Assembly: GCA_052386675.1 (NCBI GenBank)
Contig: JBQTJX010000010.1
Coordinates: 1-64,000 of the forward strand
Source: RBG-16-66-20 sp052386675
GTDB taxonomy: Bacteria > Pseudomonadota > Gammaproteobacteria > Burkholderiales > SG8-39
Direction: 5' to 3'
Length of the DNA stretch: 64,000 nucleotides
In this document: one piece after another, positions 44,299 through 52,887 of the stretch
Layout of the letters: every line of letters starts with the position of its first letter
Position numbering within the stretch: position 1 is the first letter of the stretch
Translations under genes and position numbers: made by a program
The notes under the pieces: generated by a model
Seen by the model: the letters and a program-made list of their open reading frames with translations, nothing else
Database searches by the model: none
What the model was told of the DNA's origin: nothing

Positions 44299-44327
44299 AT
44301 TTTCGCTCAATAGCGGCATGAAGTCAA
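44299..44327 (-). promoter_or_regulatory. Sigma-70 promoter of tRNA-Met
   Basis: On the minus strand, TTGACT (44327-44322), a 17-base spacer, then GAAAAT (44304-44299). The implied start is about 11 bases before the mature tRNA 5' end. Confidence 0.6.
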
Positions 44328-44346
44328 AGGCTTGAGAGGGTGCGCG

Positions 44347-45504
44347 GTGGGCGGACATCGGCCCGAATTCGAGGTGGCAGTGGTGGGCGGGGGCCTCGCC
44401 GGCGCCGCGCTCGCGCGCGCGCTCCCGCGCATGCAGGTGGCGCTCATCGCGCCGCCGCCGCCGCCCCGGTCCGCGGACGGCGCGCTGGACGCGCGCATCT
44501 ACGCCATCAGCCCCGGCAATGCCGCGTTCCTGGAGCGCATCGGCGCCTGGTCCTCGATTCCGGCCGGTCGACTGGCGCCGGTCCACGCCATGCGCGTTTT
44601 CGGAGATGACGGCCGGTCGTGCATCGAGTTCGACGCATGGCGCAGCGGCGTCCCGGAGCTGGCGTGGATCGTCGAGGATGCCGAACTGCAGGCGGCGCTG
44701 CGCGCGGGCCTGGAGGTAAACACTACCGCAGAGTGCGAGCGCATCGAGACCGGCGCCGGGCACGCGACCTTGTCGCTGAAGGGTGGCGCCACGCTCGATG
44801 CGAAGCTCGTCGTTGGTGCCGATGGCGCGCGCTCCATGGTGCGCGCCCAGGCAGGCGTTTCCACCCGGGAGCAGGCCTACGGCCAGACCGCGGTGGTGGC
44901 CAATTTTTCCTGCGAGCGTCCGCATCGCAACGTCGCGCTGCAATGGTTCCAGGCGGGCCCGGTGCTCGCGCTGCTGCCGCTGCCCGGCGAGCGCGTGTCC
45001 ATGGTGTGGTCGGTTGCGGACGCCGAAGCGGCGCGCCTCCTGGCCCTGGCGCCGGAGGCGCTGTGCGGGGCAGTCGAGGCGGCATCGCATGGCGCGCTTG
45101 GCACCCTGGGACTCGTGACTGCGCCCCGCACTTTTCCGTTGCGCCGGCTGAGGACGTCACGCATGGCCGCGCCACGCACCGCGTTGCTGGGAGATGCCGC
45201 GCACGTCATCCATCCGCTGGCCGGACAGGGCGCGAACCTCGGCTTGCAGGACGCGCGCGTGCTGGCCGAGGTGCTCTCCGGGCGCGAGCCTTTCCGCGAT
45301 CCCGGCGAGGCGCGGCTGTTGCGGCGCTACGAGCGCAGCCGCGCAGAGGCCGTGGCATCCATGGACACCGTGGTCCACGGCCTGCACGGCTTGTTCGACG
45401 CGGACAGGGGCGCGGCGCTCGCCCGCGTGCGCAACGCCGGATTGAACCTTGCGGACCGCCTGCCGGTCCTAAAGAACCTGCTCATCCGGCAGGCGATGGC
45501 CTAG
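44347..45504 (+). CDS. UbiH/UbiF/Coq6-family FAD hydroxylase, second paralogue
   Basis: FAD monooxygenase of 385 residues. The FAD motif is VAVVGGGLAGAALARAL, the DG motif is LVVGADGARSMVRAQ, and the ribose/FAD motif is LLGDAAHVIHPLAGQGANLGLQDARVLAEVL. This motif set is standard for ubiquinone hydroxylases. GTG 44347 is chosen because GAGAGGG stands 6 bases upstream. With the gene at 24372 this gives two ubiquinone-type hydroxylases; which ring carbons they act on is not decidable here. dsbC follows 18 bases downstream. Confidence 0.88.
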   Translation: MGGHRPEFEVAVVGGGLAGAALARALPRMQVALIAPPPPPRSADGALDARIYAISPGNAAFLERIGAWSSIPAGRLAPVHAMRVFGDDGRSCIEFDAWRSGVPELAWIVEDAELQAALRAGLEVNTTAECERIETGAGHATLSLKGGATLDAKLVVGADGARSMVRAQAGVSTREQAYGQTAVVANFSCERPHRNVALQWFQAGPVLALLPLPGERVSMVWSVADAEAARLLALAPEALCGAVEAASHGALGTLGLVTAPRTFPLRRLRTSRMAAPRTALLGDAAHVIHPLAGQGANLGLQDARVLAEVLSGREPFRDPGEARLLRRYERSRAEAVASMDTVVHGLHGLFDADRGAALARVRNAGLNLADRLPVLKNLLIRQAMA

Positions 45505-45522
45505 AACGGAAGCCCCGACCCG

Positions 45523-46260
45523 ATGAAAAGCCTGCTCTGCCTGATCCTCTTCCTGCTGGCGCCGGTCGCCTCTGCAAACGAGGCCGCCATCCGCAAGTCG
45601 CTGGAGCCCAAGCTGGGTGGCTCGAAGATCGAGTCGGTGCAGGCGGCGCCGATTCCTGGACTGTTCGAGGTTCGCATTTCCGGCCGGGACGGTCCGCAAC
45701 TCCTGTATTCGGATCCGCAGGGAAACTTCATCCTCGACGGCAGCCTGTTCGATGCCAAGTCCGGCCGCAACCTGACCGAGGACCGGCTGCGCAAGCTGAC
45801 CGCGATCAGCTTCTCCGCGCTGCCGCTGGAGCTCGCGGTCAAGGTCCAGCGCGGCAATGGCAAGCGCGTGCTCGCCATTTTTTCCGATCCCTATTGCCCG
45901 GCCTGCAAGCAGTTCGAGAAGTCGCTGGCGCAGGTCGACGACATCACCATCTATTACTACATGTACCCGGTGATCCGCCCCGAACTGTCCGAGCACTCGA
46001 AGGCGGTCTGGTGCGCGCCCGACCGCGGCAAGGCGTGGCTCGACCTCGCGCTGCACGGGAAGCCGATCACCGCGAAGGCGAAATGCGACGTGCCCATGGA
46101 GAAAATGCTGGAGCTGGGCAAGTCGCTGCGCGTCAATTCAACGCCCACGCTGATCCTCGCCAACGGCGAGCGCTTGCGCGGCGGGCTGCCGCCCGACCAG
46201 ATGCGCAGCGTGCTGGACGATGCGATGAAGGAAGCTGCGGGCAACGCCAGGGCGAAATAG
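45523..46260 (+). CDS. dsbC: Thiol:disulfide interchange protein DsbC, CPAC active site
   Basis: Periplasmic disulfide isomerase of 245 residues. A signal peptide covers 1-18 (LLCLILFLLAPVASA). The N-terminal dimerisation domain is followed by a thioredoxin fold. The active site is C125-P-A-C128 (DPYCPACKQFE) rather than the CGYC of E. coli DsbC. A second Cys pair (VWCAPD, AKCDVP) matches DsbC. The cis-Pro loop is NSTPTLILANG. A likely client is LptD (28515). Confidence 0.93.
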   Translation: MKSLLCLILFLLAPVASANEAAIRKSLEPKLGGSKIESVQAAPIPGLFEVRISGRDGPQLLYSDPQGNFILDGSLFDAKSGRNLTEDRLRKLTAISFSALPLELAVKVQRGNGKRVLAIFSDPYCPACKQFEKSLAQVDDITIYYYMYPVIRPELSEHSKAVWCAPDRGKAWLDLALHGKPITAKAKCDVPMEKMLELGKSLRVNSTPTLILANGERLRGGLPPDQMRSVLDDAMKEAAGNARAK

Positions 46261-46282
46261 CCAGGGCCGCGCGCGCGACCGG

Positions 46283-47482
46283 CTATTGCAGGTTCGGCAG
46301 CGGCTCGCCGCGCGGCCAGAGCAGCCAGTAGCGCCCCTGCTGGCGCATGCGGCCGGCCTGCTGGCCAGCCTCGGCGCCGCTGCCCCAGAAGAAATCCCCG
46401 CGCACCGCGCCGCGAATGGCGCCCCCGGTGTCCTGCGCCACCATGAGGCGCGCGAGCGGTTGCGTCGAAAGCGGATAGGTCGTGGCGAGGAACACCGGCG
46501 CGCCCAGCGGCACGTGGCGCGGGTCCACGGCGAGGCTGTGGCCCGCCGTTAGCGGCGCGCCCAGCGCCCCGATCGGGCCGCCGTTCGCGGGCAGTTCCCG
46601 GAAGAAGACATAGCTCGCGTTGAAGTTGAGCGCGTCCTGGAGCCTGGCAGGGTTGGCGGCGGCCCAGGCCATGATGCCCTGCATGGAGGCTTTCTCCAGC
46701 GCCAGTTCGCCGCGGTCGACGAGGTAGCGGCCAAGCGACCGGTAAGGATGGCCGTTCTGGTCGGCGTAGCCGAGGCGGATGCGCCCGAGGCGCCGCCCGC
46801 CGTCTTCCAGTTCGACCTGGCCTGATCCCTGGATCTGCAGGAAGAACAACTCCACCGGATCCTCTACCCATGCGAGCACCGGTGCGCGCAATTGCCCCCC
46901 GCGCGCCTCGATCTCGGCGCGACTCCAGTAAGGAACCAGCCGGCGACCCTCCAGGCGGCCGCGCAGCCGGAGGTGCCGCGTCTCCGGCGCAACCGCAGAC
47001 AGATCCACCGTGACGAGGTCCTCCGGCGCGCCATGCACCGGGTGGCGGAAGCGATTGCCGCGCGTGCGGCTGCCGGCGAGGACCGGCTCGTAGTAACCGG
47101 TCATCAGGCCTTCGCTGGCGCCATCCGCGGCGATGACCGCGTAGGCGGAGAACGCGCGCTCCAGCCAGGCGCGCGCGACCGCATCGTCGCCGGCCGGAAT
47201 CGTGGCGGCCGCATCGCATGCGCGCTTGAGGGGGCTGGCGGGAGGCAGTTGCGGGCAACCCTCGAGGAACGCGCGCAGCGCCTGCGCCTGTGCGCCCTGA
47301 CGCCAGCCCGGCAGGTCCGCATAGTTTCGCGGCTCGTACCTGGTCGCTTCCGAGGCCGGCGGTCCCTGCGGGCAGGCCGGACAGGCCGCGCAGGGCGCCT
47401 GGAGCGGGCAGGCAACGCGGTCGGGTTCGGCCGGCGGCGAAGGCGCCTGCGCGCAGCCCGCGAGGACTACAATCGCCGCCAT
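46283..47482 (-). CDS. mltA: Membrane-bound lytic murein transglycosylase A (lipoprotein)
   Basis: Outer-membrane lipoprotein cleaving glycan strands of peptidoglycan. The mature protein is about 390 residues, with lipobox LAGC near the N-terminus. The MltA domain begins GLMTGYYEPVLAGSRTRG, and the 3D domain has VAQDTGGAIRGAVRGDFFWG with its catalytic Asp. The start is uncertain: ATG 47482 leaves only nine residues before the lipobox Cys and no positive N-region. GTG 47569 or an ATT at 47506 (MARCLLTG...) would restore one but overlap the opposite-strand small ORF. Confidence 0.9.
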   Translation of the reverse strand: MAAIVVLAGCAQAPSPPAEPDRVACPLQAPCAACPACPQGPPASEATRYEPRNYADLPGWRQGAQAQALRAFLEGCPQLPPASPLKRACDAAATIPAGDDAVARAWLERAFSAYAVIAADGASEGLMTGYYEPVLAGSRTRGNRFRHPVHGAPEDLVTVDLSAVAPETRHLRLRGRLEGRRLVPYWSRAEIEARGGQLRAPVLAWVEDPVELFFLQIQGSGQVELEDGGRRLGRIRLGYADQNGHPYRSLGRYLVDRGELALEKASMQGIMAWAAANPARLQDALNFNASYVFFRELPANGGPIGALGAPLTAGHSLAVDPRHVPLGAPVFLATTYPLSTQPLARLMVAQDTGGAIRGAVRGDFFWGSGAEAGQQAGRMRQQGRYWLLWPRGEPLPNLQ

Positions 47483-47504
47483 CCCGGTGAGGAGGCAGCG
47501 CGCA

Positions 47505-47645
47505 ATGTGGGTGGTGTACCTGGAAATGTTCGTCGCCCTCGCGTTGCTGATTCTAATTGTCTGGTTCACCCTGCCGAAAAGGAAACCGGGCGCGAGAGCG
47601 GACAGTCGCGGGAAGGAAAACGCGCCGAAAGGCGACCCGGAATAG
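47505..47645 (+). CDS. Small single-pass membrane protein (46 residues), unknown
   Basis: ORF of 46 codons plus stop. AGGAGG (47490-47495) lies 9 bases before the ATG, a near-ideal ribosome site. The N-terminal hydrophobic helix is WVVYLEMFVALALLILIVWF (residues 2-21), followed by a basic, hydrophilic tail (LPKRKPGARADSRGKENAPK). It is divergent from mltA and fills the gap before the PA2778-like gene. A TACAAT box (47468-47473) upstream could be its -10. Function unknown; the strong RBS and membrane helix argue it is translated. Confidence 0.6.
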   Translation: MWVVYLEMFVALALLILIVWFTLPKRKPGARADSRGKENAPKGDPE

Positions 47646-47652
47646 CGCGCGA

Positions 47653-48657
47653 CTAACGGGCCGGCGCCTGCGCGCGCCGGGCGAGGATCGCGTCCAGCGT
47701 CTTCCTTGCTTCCGGCTCGAGCGGGCCGCCCAGGCTCACCGCGTGTCGGGCAGCCGCCTCGGCATCCACCAGCTTGCCCGACTCCGACAGTACGTGCGCA
47801 AGGTTGTTGTACGCCACGGCCGAATCGCGGTGCGCCCGCGCCGCGCGCCGGAACGCGGCCTCCGCCCCGGCGACGTTGCCCAGCGCATACTCGGTATTGC
47901 CCAGGCCGACCAGGCCGACATGGCTGGTCGGCCAGCGTGCCAGCAGCGCGAGGTAGGACTCGCGCGCTTCGGGCCTCCTGCCGGACTGCTCCAGCGCGGC
48001 GACGGCGGCGGCGAATCCCGGCTCATCCGCGCTCGCCGCGATCCTGCCGGGAGGCAGCGCGACCATCGCCCAGTGCGCCGAGTCCTGCCACAGGAACTCG
48101 AAGAATCCCATCGGATAGGCGACGCGCTCGCGCCTGGCGCTGCGCAGCACCACCTCGCCCTCGGCTAGGTCGTAGCCGATCACGACGGCGTAATGCCACA
48201 GCGGCAGCACGCGGACGCTGAGGTTGAGCAGCACCACCACAGGCGTGCCTGCCGCCACTTCACGCAGCAGGCCTTCCAGCTTGGGCGGGACCTGGTAGGC
48301 GACCAGCCCGTTGCGCCGCGTCGCGCCCAGCATTTCCACCTGCAGGCTGCCCTGGCGGCCCGGCAGGTAAACCTGCGGCGTCAGCGCGGCCACGTCCGCC
48401 TTGACGCCGGCGGCGTTGAACACCATCGCGAGCGTGGCCGGCCCGCAAAGGAAATCGTCCTGGACGTGGAACGGAACGGCGGTCAGCTCCGCCTTCTGCG
48501 GCAATCCGGCGGGCGGCGCCTCGCGCAAGGCCTCGGACTGCGGCAGCGCCACGCAACCCGACAGCGCGAGCGCCGCCGCGGCGAGGACAGAAAACAAAAA
48601 GCCCGCGCGAACGCGGGCCCTGGCGAGGTGGTCCCGGACTAGTTCCAGAACAGCCAC
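47653..48657 (-). CDS. PA2778-family C39-like cysteine peptidase with TPR domain
   Basis: Lipoprotein-like, about 314-334 residues. The lipobox is ALSGC. The C39-type fold has catalytic Cys in VQDDFLCGPATLAMVF and His in LPLWHYAVVIGYDL. A TPR-like C-terminal half follows from about residue 215. The family is recalled from Pseudomonas PA2778, where it neighbours PA2779 as here. The start is uncertain: GTG 48657 overlaps the PA2779-like gene and reads through a terminator hairpin; TTG 48597 lies in that terminator's T-tract and gives MFSVLAAAALALSGC. Target protein unknown. Confidence 0.83.
   Translation of the reverse strand: MAVLELVRDHLARARVRAGFLFSVLAAAALALSGCVALPQSEALREAPPAGLPQKAELTAVPFHVQDDFLCGPATLAMVFNAAGVKADVAALTPQVYLPGRQGSLQVEMLGATRRNGLVAYQVPPKLEGLLREVAAGTPVVVLLNLSVRVLPLWHYAVVIGYDLAEGEVVLRSARRERVAYPMGFFEFLWQDSAHWAMVALPPGRIAASADEPGFAAAVAALEQSGRRPEARESYLALLARWPTSHVGLVGLGNTEYALGNVAGAEAAFRRAARAHRDSAVAYNNLAHVLSESGKLVDAEAAARHAVSLGGPLEPEARKTLDAILARRAQAPAR
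48591..48618 (-). terminator. Intrinsic terminator/attenuator between the PA2779-like and PA2778-like genes
   Basis: Read on the minus strand: GCCCGCG (48618-48612), tetraloop TTCG, CGCGGGC (48607-48601), then TTTTTG and TTTT. It lies 20 bases after the PA2779-like stop codon and inside the possible 5' coding end of the PA2778-like gene. Confidence 0.85.
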
Positions 48658-48992
48658 ACGACGAGGACCACCGCGGCGAGCAGGAGGACCGCTCCGCTGC
48701 CGTTGGCGCCGGCCGGCATGTTGTCGAGCCGGGCGGCCAGTTGCGCGACTTCACTTCCCGTCAAGGCATGGACGCGAAGCTTCGCGTTCTCCGGCGTCAG
48801 GCCGTAGGCCTGCAACTGGCGGGCGACCTCGGTGCGCTCGATCAGGCTGATGACCTTGTCGCGCGCCGCGCCGGCCTGCGCCGCGGAAACGGCCTGGTCG
48901 GTGCCGATCAGCCCGGCGCTGGCCTGGAACGGCAGCAGGATCATGCAGGCGACGAGAATGCGGCAGACGGTCCGGATGAGCGAGAGGTTCAT
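48639..48992 (-). CDS. PA2779-family small membrane protein
   Basis: A 117-residue protein. An N-terminal signal/membrane segment covers about 8-26 (CRILVACMILLPFQASA). A periplasmic helical part includes GLTPENAKLRVHALTGSEVA, and a C-terminal membrane helix ends in VLLLAAVVLVVWLFWN. It is the first gene of a two-gene transcript with the PA2778-like peptidase; a sigma-70 promoter lies just upstream. A pilin-like or protein-anchoring role has been suggested for such proteins, but nothing here proves it. Confidence 0.83.
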   Translation of the reverse strand: MNLSLIRTVCRILVACMILLPFQASAGLIGTDQAVSAAQAGAARDKVISLIERTEVARQLQAYGLTPENAKLRVHALTGSEVAQLAARLDNMPAGANGSGAVLLLAAVVLVVWLFWN

Positions 48993-49049
48993 GGCAGTCC
49001 CTTGGCGTGGATGGCGTTGAAGTGGGGCGGGTCCGACGAGGATCGCGCC

Positions 49050-49078
49050 AATCTAGACCTCGCCTCCCGCGGCGTCAA
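49050..49078 (-). promoter_or_regulatory. Sigma-70 promoter of the PA2779-like gene
   Basis: On the minus strand, TTGACG (49078-49073), a 17-base spacer, then TAGATT (49055-49050). It lies about 58 bases upstream of the start codon at 48992. Confidence 0.7.
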
Positions 49079-49246
49079 CCGGTGCCGCAGGGTCCGTGGC
49101 CGGGCAGGGACGCCCGCAGTCCGCCTGCAACCCACATTCGTCCAAGCGGTTAGAATGCGCGCTTTCCGGCGCCACCGCCCAACGCGTCAGCACCGTAACA
49201 GGACTGCACCAGGGCCGGACCGCCGGCAGGGGGGAAAGGGGAGAGC

Positions 49247-50473
49247 ATGAAGACCAAGCGCACCGACGGGCGCATCCTCATTTACAGCCACGACACCTTC
49301 GGGCTCGGGCACCTGCGCCGCTGCCGGGCGATCGCGCATTCGCTGGTGGACCGCTTCAAGCAGCTGTCGGTCCTGATTCTGTCTGGATCGCCCATCATCG
49401 GCTCGTTCGACTTCCGCGCGCGGGTGGACTTCGTCCGCGTCCCGGGGGTGATCAAGTTGCGCAGCGGCGAGTACACCTCCCTAAACCTGCACCTGGACGT
49501 CGAGCAGACGCTCAAGCTGCGCGGCTCGATCATCCGCCACACCGCGGAGATGTTCGAGCCCGACATCTTCATCGTCGACAAGGAGCCGATGGGGCTGCGC
49601 GGCGAGGTGCTGGAGACGCTGGAGATGCTCAAGCCCAAGGGCACTCGCCTGGTGCTCGGCCTGCGCGACGTGATGGACGAACCGCGCGCCCTCGGGCCCG
49701 AGTGGCAACGGAAGAACGTGCTCCCCGCGCTGCGCGAGCTCTACGACGAGATCTGGGTCTACGGCTTGCCGCAGATCTGCGACCCGCTCGAAGGGGTGTC
49801 GCTGCCAATCCGCGTGAAGCAGAAGATGGTCTACACCGGCTACCTGCACCGCGAGGTGCCCAGCCACGGCGCGCCGCCGCGGCTGCCGGAGATCACCAAC
49901 CGACCCTACCTGCTGGTCACCACCGGGGGCGGCGGCGACGGCGAGGCCCTGATCGAGTGGGTGCTGCGCGCCTACGAGCATGATCCGCTGCTGCCCTACC
50001 CGGCGCTGCTGGTGCTGGGGCCGTTCATGCAGCCCGAGCGCCAGGCCGAGTTCATGGACCGCGCCGCGCGCCTGAAGCGCGTCGATGTCATCACCTTCCA
50101 CAGCAATCTCGAGGCGCTGGTGGCGCGCGCCGCCGGCGTGGTCGCCATGGGCGGCTACAACACCTTCTGCGAGGTGCTGTCGCTGGACAAGCGCGCGTTG
50201 ATCGTTCCGCGCACCGCGCCGCGACAGGAGCAGTACATCCGCATCTCCCGCGCCGCGAAGCTCGGCCTGGTGTCCATGCTCGCCGACGACGGCCGCTACG
50301 ACGCGGCGGTGATGGCGGCCGCGCTGCGCGCGTTGCCGCGCCAGAACCGACCCTCGGAGATCGTGGTCCCGGGCCTGCTCGAAGGGCTGGAGAACGTGCG
50401 CCGGCTGGTCGCACCCTGGATCGAGCCGGGCGTCGCCGTGGAAGCGCCGCACACGCTGACCCGCTCGGCCTAG
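49247..50473 (+). CDS. GT-B glycosyltransferase, MurG/COG4671-like (1)
   Basis: A 408-residue GT-B fold protein. The N-terminal acceptor-site motif is YSHDTFGLGHLRRCRAIAH, and the C-terminal donor-site region is VVAMGGYNTFCEVLSLDKRALIVPR. No signal peptide, so cytoplasmic. The related gene at 52884 has QHLLGIGHLKRA and SQAGYNTLMDILRAG in the same places. GGGGAG lies just before ATG 49247. First gene of a five-gene cluster of four glycosyltransferases and one deacetylase. Sugar and acceptor are unknown. Confidence 0.85.
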   Translation: MKTKRTDGRILIYSHDTFGLGHLRRCRAIAHSLVDRFKQLSVLILSGSPIIGSFDFRARVDFVRVPGVIKLRSGEYTSLNLHLDVEQTLKLRGSIIRHTAEMFEPDIFIVDKEPMGLRGEVLETLEMLKPKGTRLVLGLRDVMDEPRALGPEWQRKNVLPALRELYDEIWVYGLPQICDPLEGVSLPIRVKQKMVYTGYLHREVPSHGAPPRLPEITNRPYLLVTTGGGGDGEALIEWVLRAYEHDPLLPYPALLVLGPFMQPERQAEFMDRAARLKRVDVITFHSNLEALVARAAGVVAMGGYNTFCEVLSLDKRALIVPRTAPRQEQYIRISRAAKLGLVSMLADDGRYDAAVMAAALRALPRQNRPSEIVVPGLLEGLENVRRLVAPWIEPGVAVEAPHTLTRSA

Positions 50474-50494
50474 CCAGCGCGGCCGCGGGCATAG

Positions 50495-51724
50495 ATGCCG
50501 GGCCGCGTCGCCTTCGTCCTCAAGGGCTATCCGCGGCTTTCCGAGACCTTCATCGCGCAGGAGATCGCGGCGCTGGAACGGCGCGGCCTGGAGATCCTGA
50601 TCGTCTCGCTGCGCCGGCCGACCGACGCGCGCCGGCACCCGGTGCACGACGAAATCCTCGCGCCGCTGTCGTACCTGCCCGAGTACCTCTACCAGGAGCC
50701 CCTGCGCGTGCTGCGCGCGTGGCGGCAGGTGCGCCGCTGGCCGTCGTACGGGAGCGCAGTTTCTTCCTTCCTTCGCGACCTGCGCCGCGACCCGACGCCC
50801 AGCCGCATCCGGCGCTTCGGCCAGGCGCTGGTGCTCGCGGCCGAGCTGCCCCGGGATATCGGCCGGCTGCATTTTCACTTCCTGCACACGCCCGCGTCGG
50901 TGACGCGCTACGCGGCGACGCTGCGCGGCCTGCCCTGGAGCGGCTCGGCGCACGCCAAGGACATCTGGACCACCCCTGAATGGGAGAAGCGCGAGAAACT
51001 CGCCGACTGCGAATGGCTGGTGACCTGCACCGAGACCAACCGCGCGCACTTGGCGGCGCTGGCGCCGGCGGGCAGGGTCGAACTGGTCTATCACGGCATC
51101 GACCTTGCGCGGTTTCCGTCGCCGGCGGAGGCGCGCCCGGCGCGCGACGGCGCCGACGCCGCCGATCCGGTGGTGCTGCTCTCGGTCGGCCGCCTGGTGG
51201 AGAAGAAAGGCACCGATATCCTGCTGGAAGCGCTCGCGCAGTTGCCGCCGGCATTGCATTGGCGACTGGTGCACATCGGCGGCGGCCCGCTAAAGTCGCG
51301 GATGGAGAGCCTCGCGGCGGCGCGCGGCATGGGCGGGCGCATCTCCTGGCGCGGCGCGCTGCCGCAGCCCGAGGTTCTCGCGGCGTTGCGCCGGGCGGAC
51401 CTGTTCGCGCTCGCCAGCCGGGTCGCCGGCGACGGCGACCGCGACGGTCTGCCCAACGTGCTCGCCGAAGCGCAGAGCCAGGGCCTTGCCTGCGTCGCGA
51501 CGGCGGTGTCGGCGATTCCCGAACTGATCGAGGATGGCGTCACCGGGATTCTGGTCGCTCCCGAGTCGCCAGCCGCGCTCGCACAGGCGCTGCAGTCGCT
51601 GATCGCCGATCCGGCGCGCCGCGCGGCGCTCGGCGCCGCCGGGCGCGAGCGCGTGCGCGCGCGTTTCGCGCTGGAGCCGAACCTGGAGCGCCTGGTGCGC
51701 AAGTTCGGCCTCGCCGCGCACTAG
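50495..51724 (+). CDS. GT4-family glycosyltransferase (2)
   Basis: A 409-residue retaining GT-B glycosyltransferase. The N-terminus VAFVLKGYPRLSETFIAQEI and ELVYHGIDLARF are typical of GT4. The catalytic E-x7-E region is DGLPNVLAEAQSQGLACVA. It follows the first transferase by 21 bases. No membrane segment. Donor and acceptor unknown. Confidence 0.88.
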   Translation: MPGRVAFVLKGYPRLSETFIAQEIAALERRGLEILIVSLRRPTDARRHPVHDEILAPLSYLPEYLYQEPLRVLRAWRQVRRWPSYGSAVSSFLRDLRRDPTPSRIRRFGQALVLAAELPRDIGRLHFHFLHTPASVTRYAATLRGLPWSGSAHAKDIWTTPEWEKREKLADCEWLVTCTETNRAHLAALAPAGRVELVYHGIDLARFPSPAEARPARDGADAADPVVLLSVGRLVEKKGTDILLEALAQLPPALHWRLVHIGGGPLKSRMESLAAARGMGGRISWRGALPQPEVLAALRRADLFALASRVAGDGDRDGLPNVLAEAQSQGLACVATAVSAIPELIEDGVTGILVAPESPAALAQALQSLIADPARRAALGAAGRERVRARFALEPNLERLVRKFGLAAH

Positions 51725-51744
51725 AATCCGACCGGGACCGGACC

Positions 51745-52887
51745 ATGCGCATCGCGTTCTACGCGCCGATGAAGCCGCCCACGCACGGCACGCCCTCGGG
51801 CGACCGTCGCGTGGCTGGGATGTACATGGACGCGCTCGCGCGCGCGGGGCACAGGGTCGAGCTGGTTTCAACCTTCCGCAGCTACGATGGCGCCGGCGAC
51901 GCCGCGCGCCAGGAAGCATTGCGCAGCCAGGGCGTGGCGTTTGGCCGCGGCCTCGCCGCGCAATGGCGCGCCGCGGCGCCGGGTGCGCGGCCCGATCTCT
52001 GGTTCACCTACCACGTCTATCACAAGGCGCCCGACTGGCTCGGACCGGAGGCGAGCGCGACGCTCGGCATTCCCTACGTCATCGCGGAAGCCTCGCACGC
52101 GCCAAAGCAGGCTCGGGGCAAATGGGCGCTCGGGTACCAGGGCGCGGCGCAGGCGATCCGCCACGCCAGCCTGCTGCTGTGCCCCACGCGCGACGACGCG
52201 GGCGGCCTTGCACCGCTCGCCGTCGAGCCCTCGCGCGTGGTCTGGCTGCCGCCGTTCCTGGATGGAGAACCGTTCATCCATGCGCGGGCGGCGCGCGACG
52301 CCCACCGCGCGCGCCTGGCGGCCCGGCACGGACTGGACCCGGCGGTGCCCTGGATATCGATCGCGGCCATGATGCGGCCGGGAGACAAGCTGGCGTCGTT
52401 CCGCGCGCTGGCGGCGACGCTGGCGCGCGTTGCCGACCTGCCGTGGCGACTGGTCGTGGCGGGCGATGGCGCGGCACGCGCCGAAACCGAGGCCGCGTTT
52501 GCGGCCCTGGTTCCGGGACGCGCGGTATTCCCCGGCGCGCTGCGCCTGGATGAGGTGGCGGCGCTTGCCGCGGCGAGCGACCTGTGCGTCTGGCCAGCGG
52601 TCAACGAAGCCTACGGCATGGCGTTGCTGGAAGCTGCCGCCGCCGGGATACCTGCGGTGGCCTGCGCGGTGCGCGGCGTGCCGGACGTCGTGCAGGACGG
52701 CAGGACCGGCCTGCTCGCCGCGCCGGGAGACGAAGCCGGGCTGGCGGCCTTGACGCGCAGCCTGCTCACCGACGCGCCGCGGCGCGAAGCGCTGGGCCGC
52801 GCGGCGGCCGCGTTCGCGGCCGGCGAGCGCAGCGTCGAGTCGGCCGCGCGCCGGTTGAACGAACTGCTGCCGAAGGCGGGTCCATGA
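51745..52887 (+). CDS. GT4-family glycosyltransferase (3)
   Basis: A 380-residue GT-B protein. The N-terminus is MRIAFYAPMKPPTHGTPSGD, the donor-site segment is AVNEAYGMALLEAAAAGIPA (E-x7-E), and VPDVVQDGRTGLLAAPGD closes the C-terminal domain. ATG 51745 lies 20 bases after the preceding stop. The stop overlaps the next start (ATGA). The acceptor is unknown. Confidence 0.86.
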   Translation: MRIAFYAPMKPPTHGTPSGDRRVAGMYMDALARAGHRVELVSTFRSYDGAGDAARQEALRSQGVAFGRGLAAQWRAAAPGARPDLWFTYHVYHKAPDWLGPEASATLGIPYVIAEASHAPKQARGKWALGYQGAAQAIRHASLLLCPTRDDAGGLAPLAVEPSRVVWLPPFLDGEPFIHARAARDAHRARLAARHGLDPAVPWISIAAMMRPGDKLASFRALAATLARVADLPWRLVVAGDGAARAETEAAFAALVPGRAVFPGALRLDEVAALAAASDLCVWPAVNEAYGMALLEAAAAGIPAVACAVRGVPDVVQDGRTGLLAAPGDEAGLAALTRSLLTDAPRREALGRAAAAFAAGERSVESAARRLNELLPKAGP

